The notes beneath the pieces were generated by a model that was given only the letters and a program-made list of their open reading frames with translations, was not told where the DNA came from and searched no databases. From Streptomyces hydrogenans (GTDB taxonomy: Bacteria; Actinomycetota; Actinomycetes; Streptomycetales; Streptomycetaceae), in the NCBI RefSeq assembly GCF_014656075.1, contig NZ_BNBS01000036.1, positions 1 to 64,000 of the forward strand: a stretch of 64,000 bases of DNA, written 5' to 3'. The position numbers and the translations under genes were made by a program. Below are positions 30,318 to 39,398 of the stretch, in pieces; position 1 is the stretch's first letter; every line of letters begins with the position of its first letter.

Positions 30318-30581
30318 ATGTGCCGCAGCATCAAGACGCTTCGCCCGCCCGTCCTGTCCCATGAGGCGACGCAGGAGGACATCCGCGCCGCCGCGCTCCA
30401 GTACGTCCGCAAGGTCTCCGGCTTCCGCGCCCCCGCCGCGCACAACCAGGAGGTCTTCGACCGGGCCGTCGACGAGATCGCCGACGCCACCGCCAGGCTC
30501 CTCGCCACCCTGGAGGTGAGAGGAGCGCACCACCACGCGGTCAGGACGCCGGAGCCGGAGCCGCGCCCGGGCGTCGTATGA
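30318..30581 (+). CDS. DUF2277 protein
   Basis: An 87-residue protein. MCRSIKTLRPP and the following EDIRAAALQYVRKVSGFRAP are the signature of DUF2277, a short actinobacterial helical family. Its last 40 bases overlap the 3' end of the convergent DedA gene, and the C-terminal extension (VRGAHHHAVRTPEPEP) lies in that overlap. Confidence 0.9.
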   Translation: MCRSIKTLRPPVLSHEATQEDIRAAALQYVRKVSGFRAPAAHNQEVFDRAVDEIADATARLLATLEVRGAHHHAVRTPEPEPRPGVV

Positions 30582-31179
30582 GATAGCCGGCCAGGCCGCC
30601 GGCGAGCAGCAGGGCCAGGGTCGACACCCCCGCGCTGAACCAGGTCGCGCCCAGCCACTGGCCGCCCAGCCAGCCGAGCCCCACGCTGTACGAGGCCCAG
30701 ATCACCGCGGCCAGCGCGGACCAGGGCAGGAACTCCTCGGGGCGCCGCCCCGCCGCGCCCGCGCCCAGGGAGACCACCGACCGGCCCGCGGGGGCGAAGC
30801 GGGCCAGGACCACGATCAGGCCGCCGCCCCGGGCGAGGGCGGTGCCGAGACGTTCCCGCGCCACCGTCAGGCGGCGCGAGCGGCCTATCGCCCGGTCCAG
30901 GCGCCGTCCGCCGCGCAGCGCGAGCCGGTACGCGAGGAAGTCGCCGAGCATCGAGGCCGCCGCCGCGGTGAGCAGCAGCGGCAGCAGGGACGGGACGTCC
31001 GCCGACGCGGTGGCCGTGCCGAGTGCGGCGGAGGCGGCCGTGGCGGCGGAGATCACCAGGAAGCCGCTCGGCAGCACGGGAAGGAAGACGTCGAGCAGGA
31101 TCGACGTCGCCACCACCGGATAGATCCACGGGCCCGCGGTCAGCGACCTCAGCGAGCCCATGCTGTCGAGCAGATTCAC
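30541..31179 (-). CDS. DedA-family membrane protein
   Basis: A 212-residue integral membrane protein of the DedA/VTT family. It has about five hydrophobic segments and the family motif region GDFLAYRLALRGGRRLDRAIGRS, then ARFAPAGRSVVSLGAGAAG. DedA proteins help flip undecaprenyl phosphate or other lipids and support membrane homeostasis. The start at 31179 is just upstream of the first membrane segment. Monocistronic; convergent with DUF2277. Confidence 0.88.
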   Translation of the reverse strand: MNLLDSMGSLRSLTAGPWIYPVVATSILLDVFLPVLPSGFLVISAATAASAALGTATASADVPSLLPLLLTAAAASMLGDFLAYRLALRGGRRLDRAIGRSRRLTVARERLGTALARGGGLIVVLARFAPAGRSVVSLGAGAAGRRPEEFLPWSALAAVIWASYSVGLGWLGGQWLGATWFSAGVSTLALLLAGGLAGYLIRRPGAAPAPAS

Positions 31180-31200
31180 AGGGCCAGAGCCTACGCGCCG

Positions 31201-31245
31201 CCGCCCGGGCCCCCGTCGGGTGGGTGCCGACGGGGGCCCGGGCGG
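31201..31245. terminator. 19-bp stem hairpin downstream of DoxX gene
   Basis: 31201-31219 (CCGCCCGGGCCCCCGTCGG) pairs perfectly with 31227-31245 around a 7-base loop. It lies between the DoxX stop (31347) and the DedA start (31179), both minus strand, and probably separates the two transcripts. Confidence 0.8.
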
Positions 31246-31255
31246 CCGACGCGCG

Positions 31256-31346
31256 TGGAGGCGGGGGCGAGAGGGGGAGGTGGGAAGGGGGTGGGAGGAA
31301 GGGGGAAGGGAGGGGAGAGGGGGAGGGGGCGGGGAGGGGTGGGGGG
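31256..31346 (+). repeat. Polypurine tract
   Basis: About 90 bases of almost pure G and A on the plus strand (GGGGGAGGTGGGAAGGGGG and so on) end at the DoxX stop codon. Such tracts can form triplex or quadruplex structures; it forms the pyrimidine-rich 3' untranslated region of the DoxX transcript. Confidence 0.8.
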
Positions 31347-31820
31347 TCAGGCGGCTACCGGGGTGCCCTGCTTCTCGGTGCCGTGCTCGTGCTCGTCGCC
31401 GGGGGTGGCCCGCGTGCCCTTCCGGCCGAAGAGGGCGTCGAGCGCCAGGCCGCCCGGGCCGGTGAAGATCAGCAGGGCGAAGGACCAGCAGAAGAGGGCG
31501 GCCGCCTCGCCGCCGTTCTGGAGCGGGAAGAGGGCCTCCGGCTGGTGGGCGGAGAAGTACGCGTACGCCATCGAGCCCGAGGCTATGAAGGCCGCCCCGC
31601 GCGTGCCGAGGCCGACGAGGACGAGGCCGCCGCAGACGAGCTGGATGAGCGCCGCGTACCAGCCGGGCCAGGTGCCGGCGGGCACGCCGTCGGCCGGGCC
31701 GCCGAGGACGCCGAAGAGCGAGGCGGCGCCGTGGCAGGCGAAGAACAGGCCGATGACGGCCCGGAAGAGGCCGAGGACGTAGGGCTGCGCCTGATCGAGG
31801 CGGGTGGTCAGGGTGTTCAT
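31347..31820 (-). CDS. DoxX-family membrane protein
   Basis: A 157-residue protein (MNTLTTRLDQAQPYVLGLFR) with four hydrophobic helices and the DoxX pattern FRAVIGLFFACHGAASLFG near residues 19-37. Family members act in membrane redox or sulfur metabolism, but many actinomycete copies are uncharacterised. ATG 31820 is preferred over a longer frame. The C-terminal tail is charged (GDEHEHGTEKQG). Confidence 0.9.
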   Translation of the reverse strand: MNTLTTRLDQAQPYVLGLFRAVIGLFFACHGAASLFGVLGGPADGVPAGTWPGWYAALIQLVCGGLVLVGLGTRGAAFIASGSMAYAYFSAHQPEALFPLQNGGEAAALFCWSFALLIFTGPGGLALDALFGRKGTRATPGDEHEHGTEKQGTPVAA

Positions 31821-32032
31821 GGTGGGGGGAACTCCTTCGGCGCCGGCCCGTCCGGGGAGGGACGGGTGTGGGGGCTGGTACCGGACGGCCTTCAGGTTAG
31901 GCATCCCTCAGTAGTACTTGCAAGTTCAACATTCATGCCGACGAAGGCGCGCCTGCGGTCAGAGTGGCGTAGGTCTGGACCACAGGCGCGCCGATTTCAC
32001 GCCGTTTTCACGGCGCGTCAGGAGGTGTTCGT

Positions 32033-32683
32033 TCAGCAGCCGTTGAGGACGGACTGGAGGGCGCTCTTCTCCGCCGAGTCGACGCTGAGGCCGTAGTGGT
32101 ACTTCACGTGCACCCACGCGCGGGCGTAGGTGCAGCGGTACGCGGTGCGCGGCGGCATCCACTTCGCCGGGTCGAGGTCGCCCTTGGACTGGTTGACGTT
32201 GTCGGTGACGGCTATGAGCTGCGGTCGGGTCAGGTCGTTGGCGAAGCCCTGGCGCTGTGCGGTGGTCCAGGAGTTGGCGCCCGAGCGCCACGCCTCGGCC
32301 AGCGCGACGACGTGGTCGATGTCGAGGTCGGAGGCGGCGGTCCAGGTCGCGCCGTCGTACTGCGAGTACCAGCTGCCGCTGACGGAGGCGCAGGCGGAGT
32401 CGGTGACGACGTTCGAGCCGTCGCGCTTGAGGACGGTCTCGCGGGTGTTGCAGGCGCCGGACTGGGTGATCCAGTGCGGGAAGAGGTCGCGGCTGTAGCC
32501 GGTGAGGGAACCTTCCGCCTTGACCGTGAGGGCGGCGAGGTACGTGCGGGCGGTGGCGGCGCTGACCGGCGTCGGCATCGCGGCCTGCGCGGAGGGCGCG
32601 GTGGTCACGAGGCCGGTGAGGGCGAGGGCGGCGGTGGAGGCGAGCACGGCTGCTCGACGCGCGTAGACCTTGCCGACGGGCAT
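32033..32683 (-). CDS. Secreted HNH nuclease (DUF1524/GmrSD C-terminal-like)
   Basis: A 216-residue protein. A signal peptide (about 1-34, ending APSAQAA) precedes a nuclease domain with DLDIDHVVALAEAWRSGA and NDLTRPQLIAVTDNVNQSKGD, the HNH/DUF1524 pattern. Cysteine pairs (CNTRE, SACAS, RCTYA, NGC) suggest disulfides in an exported protein. Such enzymes are common in Streptomyces and may scavenge nucleotides or degrade extracellular DNA. No immunity gene is adjacent. Confidence 0.92.
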   Translation of the reverse strand: MPVGKVYARRAAVLASTAALALTGLVTTAPSAQAAMPTPVSAATARTYLAALTVKAEGSLTGYSRDLFPHWITQSGACNTRETVLKRDGSNVVTDSACASVSGSWYSQYDGATWTAASDLDIDHVVALAEAWRSGANSWTTAQRQGFANDLTRPQLIAVTDNVNQSKGDLDPAKWMPPRTAYRCTYARAWVHVKYHYGLSVDSAEKSALQSVLNGC

Positions 32684-33495
32684 GGGGGACTCCCTTGATT
32701 CGGTGGGACCTTGGCGGTTCTGCCGGTCCCGTGCGGTACCGGGCGCGGCGCCCGGTCATCGTGGCGGCGCGAGGTTTCGTCGGGGGGTGCGCCAGGTAAC
32801 AGAGTGGCGACATGGACACGTCACATCAAGGGGTGTGACGTGTCCTGACGGAGTGCCAGATTCCGCCCGCGCGAGAGGGATGCCCCCGGGGGCGGTGTGG
32901 GTGCGAACGGGGTGGGTGGACGGGGGGATGGGTGGGTGGGTGGGTGGGTGGGGTGCTGTGTGAGGTCGCCCTGCTGAACAGGCCGTCGTGGGGCGTGTGG
33001 GGCGTCGTGGTGTGGCTGCCGTCAAGGGCGCGGGCCGGTGTCGGGTGTGCCCGTCGTCAAGGGCGCGGGCCGTCGCCGGGCGTGCGGGCCGTCGCGGCGT
33101 GGCCGCCGCCAAGAGCGCGGACCAGGTGTCGGGCGTGTGCGGTCGGTGCCGTAGGGCCGTCGTGCGGCGTCCGGGTCATTGCCGTGTCGGCGTCGCCGTC
33201 GCCGTCACCAAGCCTGCGGGCCGGGTGGCCGTCGCAGGGGCGTGGGGCGTCGTCGGTCGTGGGGGTCGGTGCCGTGCGGCCGCCGTCGGGCGCGCGGGCC
33301 GTCGCCGCGACGCCGTCGTCCGGTGTGCCCGCCGTCGCACACGACCGCGCGCGGCCGGATGATCCGGCCGCGCGCGGTGGGGTCGCCAGGGGGGAGCGGC
33401 GGCTGGGGCGGGCGGGAGGCCCCGGGGAGGCGGGCGTGCCCCGGTGGGGGAGGGGTGGCGCCGGTGGGCGGGTGCCGTCTCCGTGGGGCCGGGGA
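32684..33495. repeat. Gene-free gap with degenerate GCCGTC-rich repeats
   Basis: No convincing coding signal. From about 32985 to 33345 variants of a unit like GCCGTCAAGGGCGCGGGCC recur irregularly (33019, 33049, 33103), with CGTGGGGCGTCGT between them. The first 300 bases hold the promoter region of the secreted nuclease and a GGGTGGGTGG run near 32930. Open frames across the repeats are low-complexity shadows. Confidence 0.6.
33344..33378. terminator. Perfect 17-bp inverted repeat
   Basis: ACCGCGCGCGGCCGGAT (33344-33360) and its exact reverse complement (33362-33378) are separated by a single base. It lies about 118 bases past the stop of the minus-strand HAD gene and is the probable terminator. 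The near-zero loop would favour cruciform extrusion. Confidence 0.7.
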
Positions 33496-34164
33496 TTACT
33501 CCGGTACGACTCCGAGGGTCATCGTCCCGTCCTCGTGGACCTCCAGCCGCAGGCGGGTCAGGTCCGGGACGTACACGTCCGGGGCGAAGGCCGCCGCCCG
33601 GGGGCCGATGCCCACGACGCGCATCCCGGCCGCCTTCGCCGCCTGGATGCCGGCCTCGGAGTCCTCGAAGGCCACGCAGTCCGACGGGGCCGTGCCGAGT
33701 TCGGCGGCGCCCTTGAGGAAGCCCTCCGGGTCCGGCTTGCTCGCGCCGACCAGTTCGGCGGTCACCCGGGTCGCGGGCATCCGCAGGCCCGCCGCGCCCA
33801 TCCGGGCCTGGGCGAGGGCCTCGTCCGCCGAGGTCACCAGGGCGTGCGGGAAGCCGGTGATCGCGTCCATGAAGGCGGGGGCGCCGGCCACCGGCACCAC
33901 GCCGTCGACGTCGGCGGTCTCCTCGGCGAGCATCACGGCGTTGTCCGCGTGGTTCTCGGCCATCGGGCGGTCGGGGAGGAGGACCGCCATCGTGGCGTAG
34001 CCCTGGCGGCCGTGCACGACCTTGAGCACCTCCCCGGCGTCCAGGCCCTGCCGGTCCGCCCAGCGGCGCCAGCAGCGCTCCACGACGGCGTCCGAGTTGA
34101 CCAGGGTGCCGTCCATGTCGAGCAGGAGGGCGCGGGCGGTGAGCGTTGCCGGGGTGGCGGCCAT
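33496..34164 (-). CDS. HAD-family sugar-phosphatase-like hydrolase
   Basis: A 222-residue HAD subfamily IA hydrolase (beta-phosphoglucomutase/sugar phosphatase-like). Motif I is LLLDMDGTLVNSD near residue 13, motif II ALVTSAD, motif III lysine in GASKPDPEGFL and motif IV CVAFEDSEAGIQAAKAAGM. The helical cap with ERCWRRWADRQG fits DOG-phosphatase-type enzymes. ATG 34164 starts the family-typical N-terminus; an upstream extension is incoherent. Confidence 0.92.
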   Translation of the reverse strand: MAATPATLTARALLLDMDGTLVNSDAVVERCWRRWADRQGLDAGEVLKVVHGRQGYATMAVLLPDRPMAENHADNAVMLAEETADVDGVVPVAGAPAFMDAITGFPHALVTSADEALAQARMGAAGLRMPATRVTAELVGASKPDPEGFLKGAAELGTAPSDCVAFEDSEAGIQAAKAAGMRVVGIGPRAAAFAPDVYVPDLTRLRLEVHEDGTMTLGVVPE

Positions 34165-34363
34165 GGGGGTCTCCAGGGGGGTGGTGCGGAGAACGAAGCG
34201 GTCCCGCCCGCCGGTCAGGGAGTACGGGCGGGGCCACTTTGTTTCTTCACGATACAAAAACCGGGGCGGTCTGCGCCACTCGCCCCCGTCGCCCCGTCCC
34301 TGGCCGTACCTCGCGCGCACCTCTCGCCGTGTCCCTTGTCGCGCCCGCCCCGGCGGCCGCCGG

Positions 34364-35500
34364 TCAGTCGTTCATGCCGCGGGTCTCCCGCTCCAGCTTG
34401 CGCCGCGTGTCCGCGTCGTACACGCCCGGTTCCTCGACCGGGGGCCACAGACGGCCCTGGAAGGAGGCCACGGCCGCCCTGACCTCGTCGCCGTACACCC
34501 CGTCGATCTCCCCGAGGTAGACCCACAGGTAGCGGAGGCGCCGCTGGAGGTCCTGGACCTCGGGGCCGGTGTCTCCCACGCTCAGGACGGCGCCGGCCGG
34601 CGCGCCCGTCCGGGGCGGGGACGTCGGGGCGGTCGGCGGCGCCGGGGAGGTGGCCGGGGCCGTGGTCCCGCCCGCCGAGGGGGCCGCGCCGCCGGTCGCG
34701 GACGGTGAGCCGGTGGCCGTCGGGCCCTGCGTCGGGCCGGTGGTCGCGGTCGTCGCGGACGGTGACGCCGTCGAGGGCGTGGCGGTCGGGGACGAGGTGG
34801 TCGGGGAGGGGGTCCGCGAGGGGGTGCGGCTGGCCTTCGGGCTGGAGGAGGACGGCGAGGGCTCCTCCGACACCGTGAGGTTCAGGGAGGCGCTGGTGGT
34901 GACCTCGGGCGCCAGCGCGCGGTCGTCGGGGTCCTCGCCGCGGAGCCCCGCCGCGCCCAGCGCCGCCGTGCCGACCACGGCCGCCGCCGCGACGACCGCG
35001 ACCAGCGCACCCCGCCGCCTGCCCGGCCGCTCCCGCCCGCCGCCGCCCGGCCCGGAGCCGTCGGCCCCGCCGAGCAGCAGCGGCATGGTCTCGTGGGCCC
35101 CGCCCTCGGGGCCGTACGCGTCGGAGCCGTACGCGTCGGGGCCGTACGCCTCGGAGCCGTAGCCGGCGGGCTCGGTGCCGTACGCCGGTATCACCTGCGT
35201 CCGCGCCTCGTACGCCCCCGCCTTCCCCGCGCCGACGGGCTCGTACGGACCGGCGGCGCCCCCGTGCGTACCGGCACCCCCGTACGGACCGGCGTCCGCC
35301 CCCGCGGTCGCCTGGACGGCCCTCAGCTGCGTCGTCGGGGGGTCGCCCGCCTCGTCGGGGGCGTCCAGCGTCACGTACGGCCTGATCCGGAGCGGGTCGA
35401 AGTCCTCGGCCGCCGCCAGTTCGGCCGAACGGTCCGCCGCCCGGGCGCAGGCGCAGCCCGGTCTCCGACCACCGCAATCAGGACATGCGTGTCCGGTCAT
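34364..35500 (-). CDS. Membrane-anchored peptidoglycan-binding protein
   Basis: A 378-residue protein. The N-terminus carries a zinc-ribbon-like CPDCGGRRPGCACA, followed by a tyrosine/glycine-rich cytoplasmic region with YGSEAYGPDAYGSDAYG repeats. A single transmembrane helix (about 170-192, ALVAVVAAAAVVGTAALGAAG) leads to a long Ser/Thr/Pro linker (about 205-300). A C-terminal peptidoglycan-binding domain 1 follows (VQDLQRRLRYLWVYLGEIDG). It would span the membrane and contact the cell wall. GGAGGGGACAG precedes ATG 35500. Confidence 0.88.
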   Translation of the reverse strand: MTGHACPDCGGRRPGCACARAADRSAELAAAEDFDPLRIRPYVTLDAPDEAGDPPTTQLRAVQATAGADAGPYGGAGTHGGAAGPYEPVGAGKAGAYEARTQVIPAYGTEPAGYGSEAYGPDAYGSDAYGPEGGAHETMPLLLGGADGSGPGGGGRERPGRRRGALVAVVAAAAVVGTAALGAAGLRGEDPDDRALAPEVTTSASLNLTVSEEPSPSSSSPKASRTPSRTPSPTTSSPTATPSTASPSATTATTGPTQGPTATGSPSATGGAAPSAGGTTAPATSPAPPTAPTSPPRTGAPAGAVLSVGDTGPEVQDLQRRLRYLWVYLGEIDGVYGDEVRAAVASFQGRLWPPVEEPGVYDADTRRKLERETRGMND

Positions 35501-35758
35501 GATCTGTCCCCTCCCCAACGCAACTGGCAGTGATTATGCAGCCGCCCCCCTGCTCCCGGGTGAACACACGTGCCCCTCCACAGGCCATATCAGGACATTC
35601 GACTCAGGATGGAGATCACGCACAGGCAGACGTAGAGACAGCCGCAACAGACAGCCACACAGGCAGACGCACAGACAGACGCCCGGACGGACGTCGGGAC
35701 GGACGTCCGGACGGACGGCCCGGGCCGACGCACCCGCAGACGCGCAGGGAGGCGCCCG

Positions 35759-37834
35759 ATGGCCCAGGAGACGAGTCCGCCGCAGCTCGGCGGGGAGCCC
35801 GCGCCCGTACCCGGCGAGGGGCAGAGCCACCGCACCGTCCTCGTCGCGATCGGGGCGCTGCTGCTCGGCATGCTGCTCGCCGCCCTCGACCAGACGATCG
35901 TCTCCACGGCGCTGCCCACGATCGTCAGCGAGCTCGGCGGCATGGAGCACCTCTCCTGGGTGGTCACGGCCTACATGCTGGCCTCCACGGCCGCGACCCC
36001 GCTGTGGGGCAAGCTGGGCGACCAGTACGGGCGCAAGAAGCTCTTCCAGGCCGCGATCGTCATCTTCCTCATCGGCTCCGCCCTCTGCGGCATCGCGCAG
36101 AACATGCCGCAGCTCATCGGCTTCCGCGCGCTCCAGGGCCTCGGCGGCGGCGGGCTGATGGTGCTGTCGATGGCGATCGTGGGGGACCTCGTCTCGCCCC
36201 GGGAGCGCGGCAAGTACCAGGGGCTGTTCGGCGCCGTCTTCGGCGCCACCAGCGTCCTCGGGCCGCTGCTCGGCGGGTTCTTCACCGAACAACTCACCTG
36301 GCGCTGGGTCTTCTACATCAACCTCCCCATCGGCGTCGTCGCCCTCTTCGTCATCGCCGCCGTGCTGCACATCCCGGTCCGCTCCACCCGTCACACCATC
36401 GACTACCTCGGCACCTTCCTCATCGCCTCGGTCGCCACCTGCCTGGTCCTGGTCGCCTCCCTCGGCGGCACCACCTGGGCCTGGGACTCGCCGCAGATCA
36501 TCGGGACCGCGCTGCTCGGGGCGGTGCTCCTCGTCTGGTTCGTGCGCGTCGAGCGGCGGGCCGCCGAACCCGTCCTGCCCCTCAAGCTGTTCCGGATCCG
36601 GACCTTCACCCTGGTCTCGGTCATCAGCTTCGTCGTCGGCTTCGCGATGTTCGGCGCGATGACCTACCTGCCGACCTTCCTCCAGATCGTCCAGGGCGTC
36701 AGCCCCACCATGTCCGGCGTCCACATGCTGCCGATGGTCGTCGGCATGCTGCTCACCTCCACCGCCTCCGGCCAGATCGTGTCCAGGACCGGCCGCTGGA
36801 AGGTCTTCCCCGTCACCGGCACCGCCGTCACGGCCCTCGGCCTGCTCCTCCTCCACCGGCTGACCGAGACCAGCTCGACCTGGGAGATGAGCGCGTACTT
36901 CTTCGTCTTCGGCGCCGGGCTCGGCCTCGTCATGCAGGTCCTCGTCCTCGTCGTGCAGAACGCCGTCGGCTACGAGGACCTGGGCGTCGCCACCTCCGGG
37001 GCGACCTTCTTCCGCTCCATCGGCGCGTCCTTCGGCGTCGCCGTCTTCGGCACCGTCTTCACCAGCCGGCTCACCCACAAGCTGGAGGACGTCTTCGCCC
37101 AGGCCGCCCGGGCCGGTACGGAGCTGCCGCCCGGCACCGGCCCCGCGCAGGTCGCCGCCGACCCGCGCGCCATCGGCCGGCTCCCGGCCGAGCTGCGGCC
37201 GGAGGTCCTCCACGCGTACGCCACCTCCATCACGGACGTCTTCCTGTACGCGGCGCCGGTCGTGCTCGTCGCCTTCGTCGTCGCCTGGTTCCTCAAGGAG
37301 GACCCGCTGCGCGCCTCCGTGACCGCGCCCGACACCAGCCAGACCCTCGCCTCGAACCCGGTCGAGCGCTCCTCGTACGAGGAGGCCGCCCGCGCCCTGT
37401 CGGTGCTCGGCTCCCGCGAGGGACGCAAGGAGATCTACGAGACGATCACCGCCCGCGCCGGGCTCGACCTGCGGCCCGCCTCCAGCTGGCTGCTGCTGCG
37501 CATCCGCCGCCACGGCGTCGTCGAACCCGCCCGGCTCGCCGAGACCGCCCCCGTGCCGCTGCGCGTGATCACCGACGCGGCCCGCGAGATCGAGGAGCGG
37601 CGGCTCGCCCGGCGCGAAGGGATCGAACTGGTCCTCACCGAGGACGGCGCCGCCGCCGCCGGACTCCTCGCCCGGGCCCGCGAGGAGTCCCTCGCCGCGC
37701 TCCTCGGCGACTGGTGGGGACCCGACCGCCCCACCGACCTCGTGCAACTGGTCGAGGAGCTCAACGCCGAGCTGTGCGGCTCCGACGCGGAACGCCCCCG
37801 CGCCCCCGAGCCGCCCGGTGACCACCACGCCTGA
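35759..37834 (+). CDS. DHA2-type MFS exporter with C-terminal winged-helix-like domain
   Basis: A 691-residue protein. The N-terminal 500 residues form a 14-helix drug:H+ antiporter (EmrB/QacA type): LDQTIVSTALPTIV (motif D1), GKLGDQYGRKK (motif A) and LGPLLGGFF (motif C) are clear. Residues about 540-670 are soluble, with RKEIYETITARAGL and SSWLLLRIRRHGVVEPARLAE, which resembles a MarR winged helix. The fusion might let the exporter sense its substrate or regulate its own gene, but DNA binding is unproven. The next gene starts about 100 bases downstream. Confidence 0.92.
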   Translation: MAQETSPPQLGGEPAPVPGEGQSHRTVLVAIGALLLGMLLAALDQTIVSTALPTIVSELGGMEHLSWVVTAYMLASTAATPLWGKLGDQYGRKKLFQAAIVIFLIGSALCGIAQNMPQLIGFRALQGLGGGGLMVLSMAIVGDLVSPRERGKYQGLFGAVFGATSVLGPLLGGFFTEQLTWRWVFYINLPIGVVALFVIAAVLHIPVRSTRHTIDYLGTFLIASVATCLVLVASLGGTTWAWDSPQIIGTALLGAVLLVWFVRVERRAAEPVLPLKLFRIRTFTLVSVISFVVGFAMFGAMTYLPTFLQIVQGVSPTMSGVHMLPMVVGMLLTSTASGQIVSRTGRWKVFPVTGTAVTALGLLLLHRLTETSSTWEMSAYFFVFGAGLGLVMQVLVLVVQNAVGYEDLGVATSGATFFRSIGASFGVAVFGTVFTSRLTHKLEDVFAQAARAGTELPPGTGPAQVAADPRAIGRLPAELRPEVLHAYATSITDVFLYAAPVVLVAFVVAWFLKEDPLRASVTAPDTSQTLASNPVERSSYEEAARALSVLGSREGRKEIYETITARAGLDLRPASSWLLLRIRRHGVVEPARLAETAPVPLRVITDAAREIEERRLARREGIELVLTEDGAAAAGLLARAREESLAALLGDWWGPDRPTDLVQLVEELNAELCGSDAERPRAPEPPGDHHA

Positions 37835-37938
37835 CGGAGCGGAACCCGGGGCCGGGGAAACCGGGATGACGGCCGGTCAGGGGCGGTCGGTACGCTGTCC
37901 CGTCGAAGATCGACTCCAGTCACAGGGGGATGGACAGG

Positions 37939-38712
37939 ATGAGCAGCCACGAGCCGGGCCAGGGCTGGCAGACGCCACCGGGACACGCCCCGGGACCGCC
38001 GCCGGGACACGCCCCCGGGTACCCGCCGGGCGGGCCGGCCTACGGCGCGTACCCGGCGCCGCCGAGCCGCCCGCCGTCGCACCGGGGCGCCTGGATCGGC
38101 GCGGGCGCGACCCTGGTGGCGGCGGTGATCGGCGTCGTCGGCACGTACCTGGTGAACACGGACGACGACGGCCCGGAGGCCGGACCGGCCCCCGCTTCCG
38201 CCTCGGGCACGCCGACGGCCACGTCGGATCCGGCGACGGACGGCAAGGCCACGCCGGACACCGCGCCGACCACGGACACGGCCGCCACGCCCGCGCACGA
38301 GACGACGACCTCCGCCACCCCGTCCGGGCCGGCGCCCGGCACGGTCCACTGGCAGGGCACCCTCGTCATCACGTACGTGGAGGACAAGGACCTCGACGCG
38401 GCGCCGCCCGTCATGTCCGAGATCAACAGCGACAACGACTTCGCCGTCTACCCCTTCGGCGGCCACATGCTGCGGCCCGACAACGGCGCCAAGGCGTTCG
38501 TGTGGAAGGGCACGCCGAAGACGCCGTCGTACGAGGACTGCGCGGGCGTCGTCGACACCCAGGGCACCTCGAACGACTTCGAGATCAAGACCGGCCTGAC
38601 CCTCTGCGGCCGCACCGGCGAGGGCAAGCTCCTCCGGATGACCGTCAAGGCGATGGCCGGCCAGGCGAGCGACACGAACGCCACGTTCGACGTCGTCGTC
38701 TGGGCGGGCTGA
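37939..38712 (+). CDS. Single-span membrane protein with proline-rich N-terminus
   Basis: A 257-residue protein. A Pro/Gly-rich cytoplasmic N-terminus with PPGHAPG repeats is followed by one transmembrane helix (about 49-70), a Thr/Ala/Pro linker (to about 140) and a C-terminal extracellular beta-like domain (TVHWQGTLVITYVEDKDLDA) with two cysteines (YEDCAG, TLCGR). ATG 37930 is an alternative start. The family is common in Streptomyces and uncharacterised. Confidence 0.75.
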   Translation: MSSHEPGQGWQTPPGHAPGPPPGHAPGYPPGGPAYGAYPAPPSRPPSHRGAWIGAGATLVAAVIGVVGTYLVNTDDDGPEAGPAPASASGTPTATSDPATDGKATPDTAPTTDTAATPAHETTTSATPSGPAPGTVHWQGTLVITYVEDKDLDAAPPVMSEINSDNDFAVYPFGGHMLRPDNGAKAFVWKGTPKTPSYEDCAGVVDTQGTSNDFEIKTGLTLCGRTGEGKLLRMTVKAMAGQASDTNATFDVVVWAG

Positions 38713-38739
38713 GCGGGGCCGGGTCGAACGGTCGTGGTC

Positions 38740-38850
38740 CGGGTCGGACGGCCGCGAGTCGGCCCGGACGGCCGCGAGCGGGATCGGATGACCGCGAGCG
38801 GGATCGGACGCCGCGAGCGGATCGGATCGGATGACCGCGCGCCGGGCCGG
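38740..38850. repeat. Short tandem repeats (GCGAGCGGGATCGGA units)
   Basis: Irregular copies of GACGGCCGCGAG and GCGAGCGGGATCGGATGACC fill the 165-base gap between two convergent genes. No hairpin with a T run is obvious. Confidence 0.65.
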
Positions 38851-38877
38851 ACGGCCCCGTCGCGGAGGCGGTCCGGC

Positions 38878-39354
38878 TCAGAGCTCCCTGCCGTACCAGA
38901 TCTCCATGTACGGCCCCGAGCAGTACGCCGGGATCTCGCCGTAGCCGTGCCGCACGTACAGCGCCCGGGCCTCGACCAGGTCGAGTCGGGTGTTGAGCAC
39001 CATGCGGCGGGCGCCGAGCGCGCGGGCGGCGTCCTCCAGGCCGGTCATGAGGAGGTCGGCGCCCCCGAGGCCGCGGAACGCCGGGCGGAGGAACACCCGG
39101 GTGAGTTCGGCCCGGTCGCCGTCGAGCAGGACGATCCCGCCGCAGGCGGCCGCCTTCCCCTCGTACCGCCCGACGAGGAAGGCCCCGGTGGGCGGCGCGA
39201 GGAGGCCGAGCCCGTCGTCGATCATGTCCTCGTCGTACTCGTCCTCGGCGAGCACTCGCCCGAAGTACCGTCCGGCGACGTCGCCGAAGTAGTCGCGGCG
39301 CAGGGCGGTGGCGTCCGGGGTGTCGACGCGCTCGGCGGAGAAGTTCCAGGTCAT
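38878..39354 (-). CDS. GNAT-family N-acetyltransferase
   Basis: A 158-residue acetyltransferase. The acetyl-CoA-binding motif A is ELTRVFLRPAFRGLGGADLL (consensus V-x2-x-x-R/Q-G-x-G), preceded by AACGGIVLLDGD and followed by VLNTRLDLVEARALYVRHGYGE. ATG 39354 gives a family-typical length. Substrate unknown. Confidence 0.9.
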   Translation of the reverse strand: MTWNFSAERVDTPDATALRRDYFGDVAGRYFGRVLAEDEYDEDMIDDGLGLLAPPTGAFLVGRYEGKAAACGGIVLLDGDRAELTRVFLRPAFRGLGGADLLMTGLEDAARALGARRMVLNTRLDLVEARALYVRHGYGEIPAYCSGPYMEIWYGREL

Positions 39355-39398
39355 GCGGGCCATTCTGCGACCCGCACGCCCCTTCGCGCCGCCGCTTT

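Noticed and set aside
32932..34482. 516-codon plus-strand frame opposite the HAD gene
   Set aside because: Crosses degenerate repeats and the inverted repeat at 33344; the HAD motifs on the minus strand are complete.
35534..37828. 764-codon minus-strand frame opposite the MFS exporter
   Set aside because: Sequence is the typical antisense of a membrane protein gene (Gly/Asp/Glu-rich); the plus strand has clear transporter motifs.
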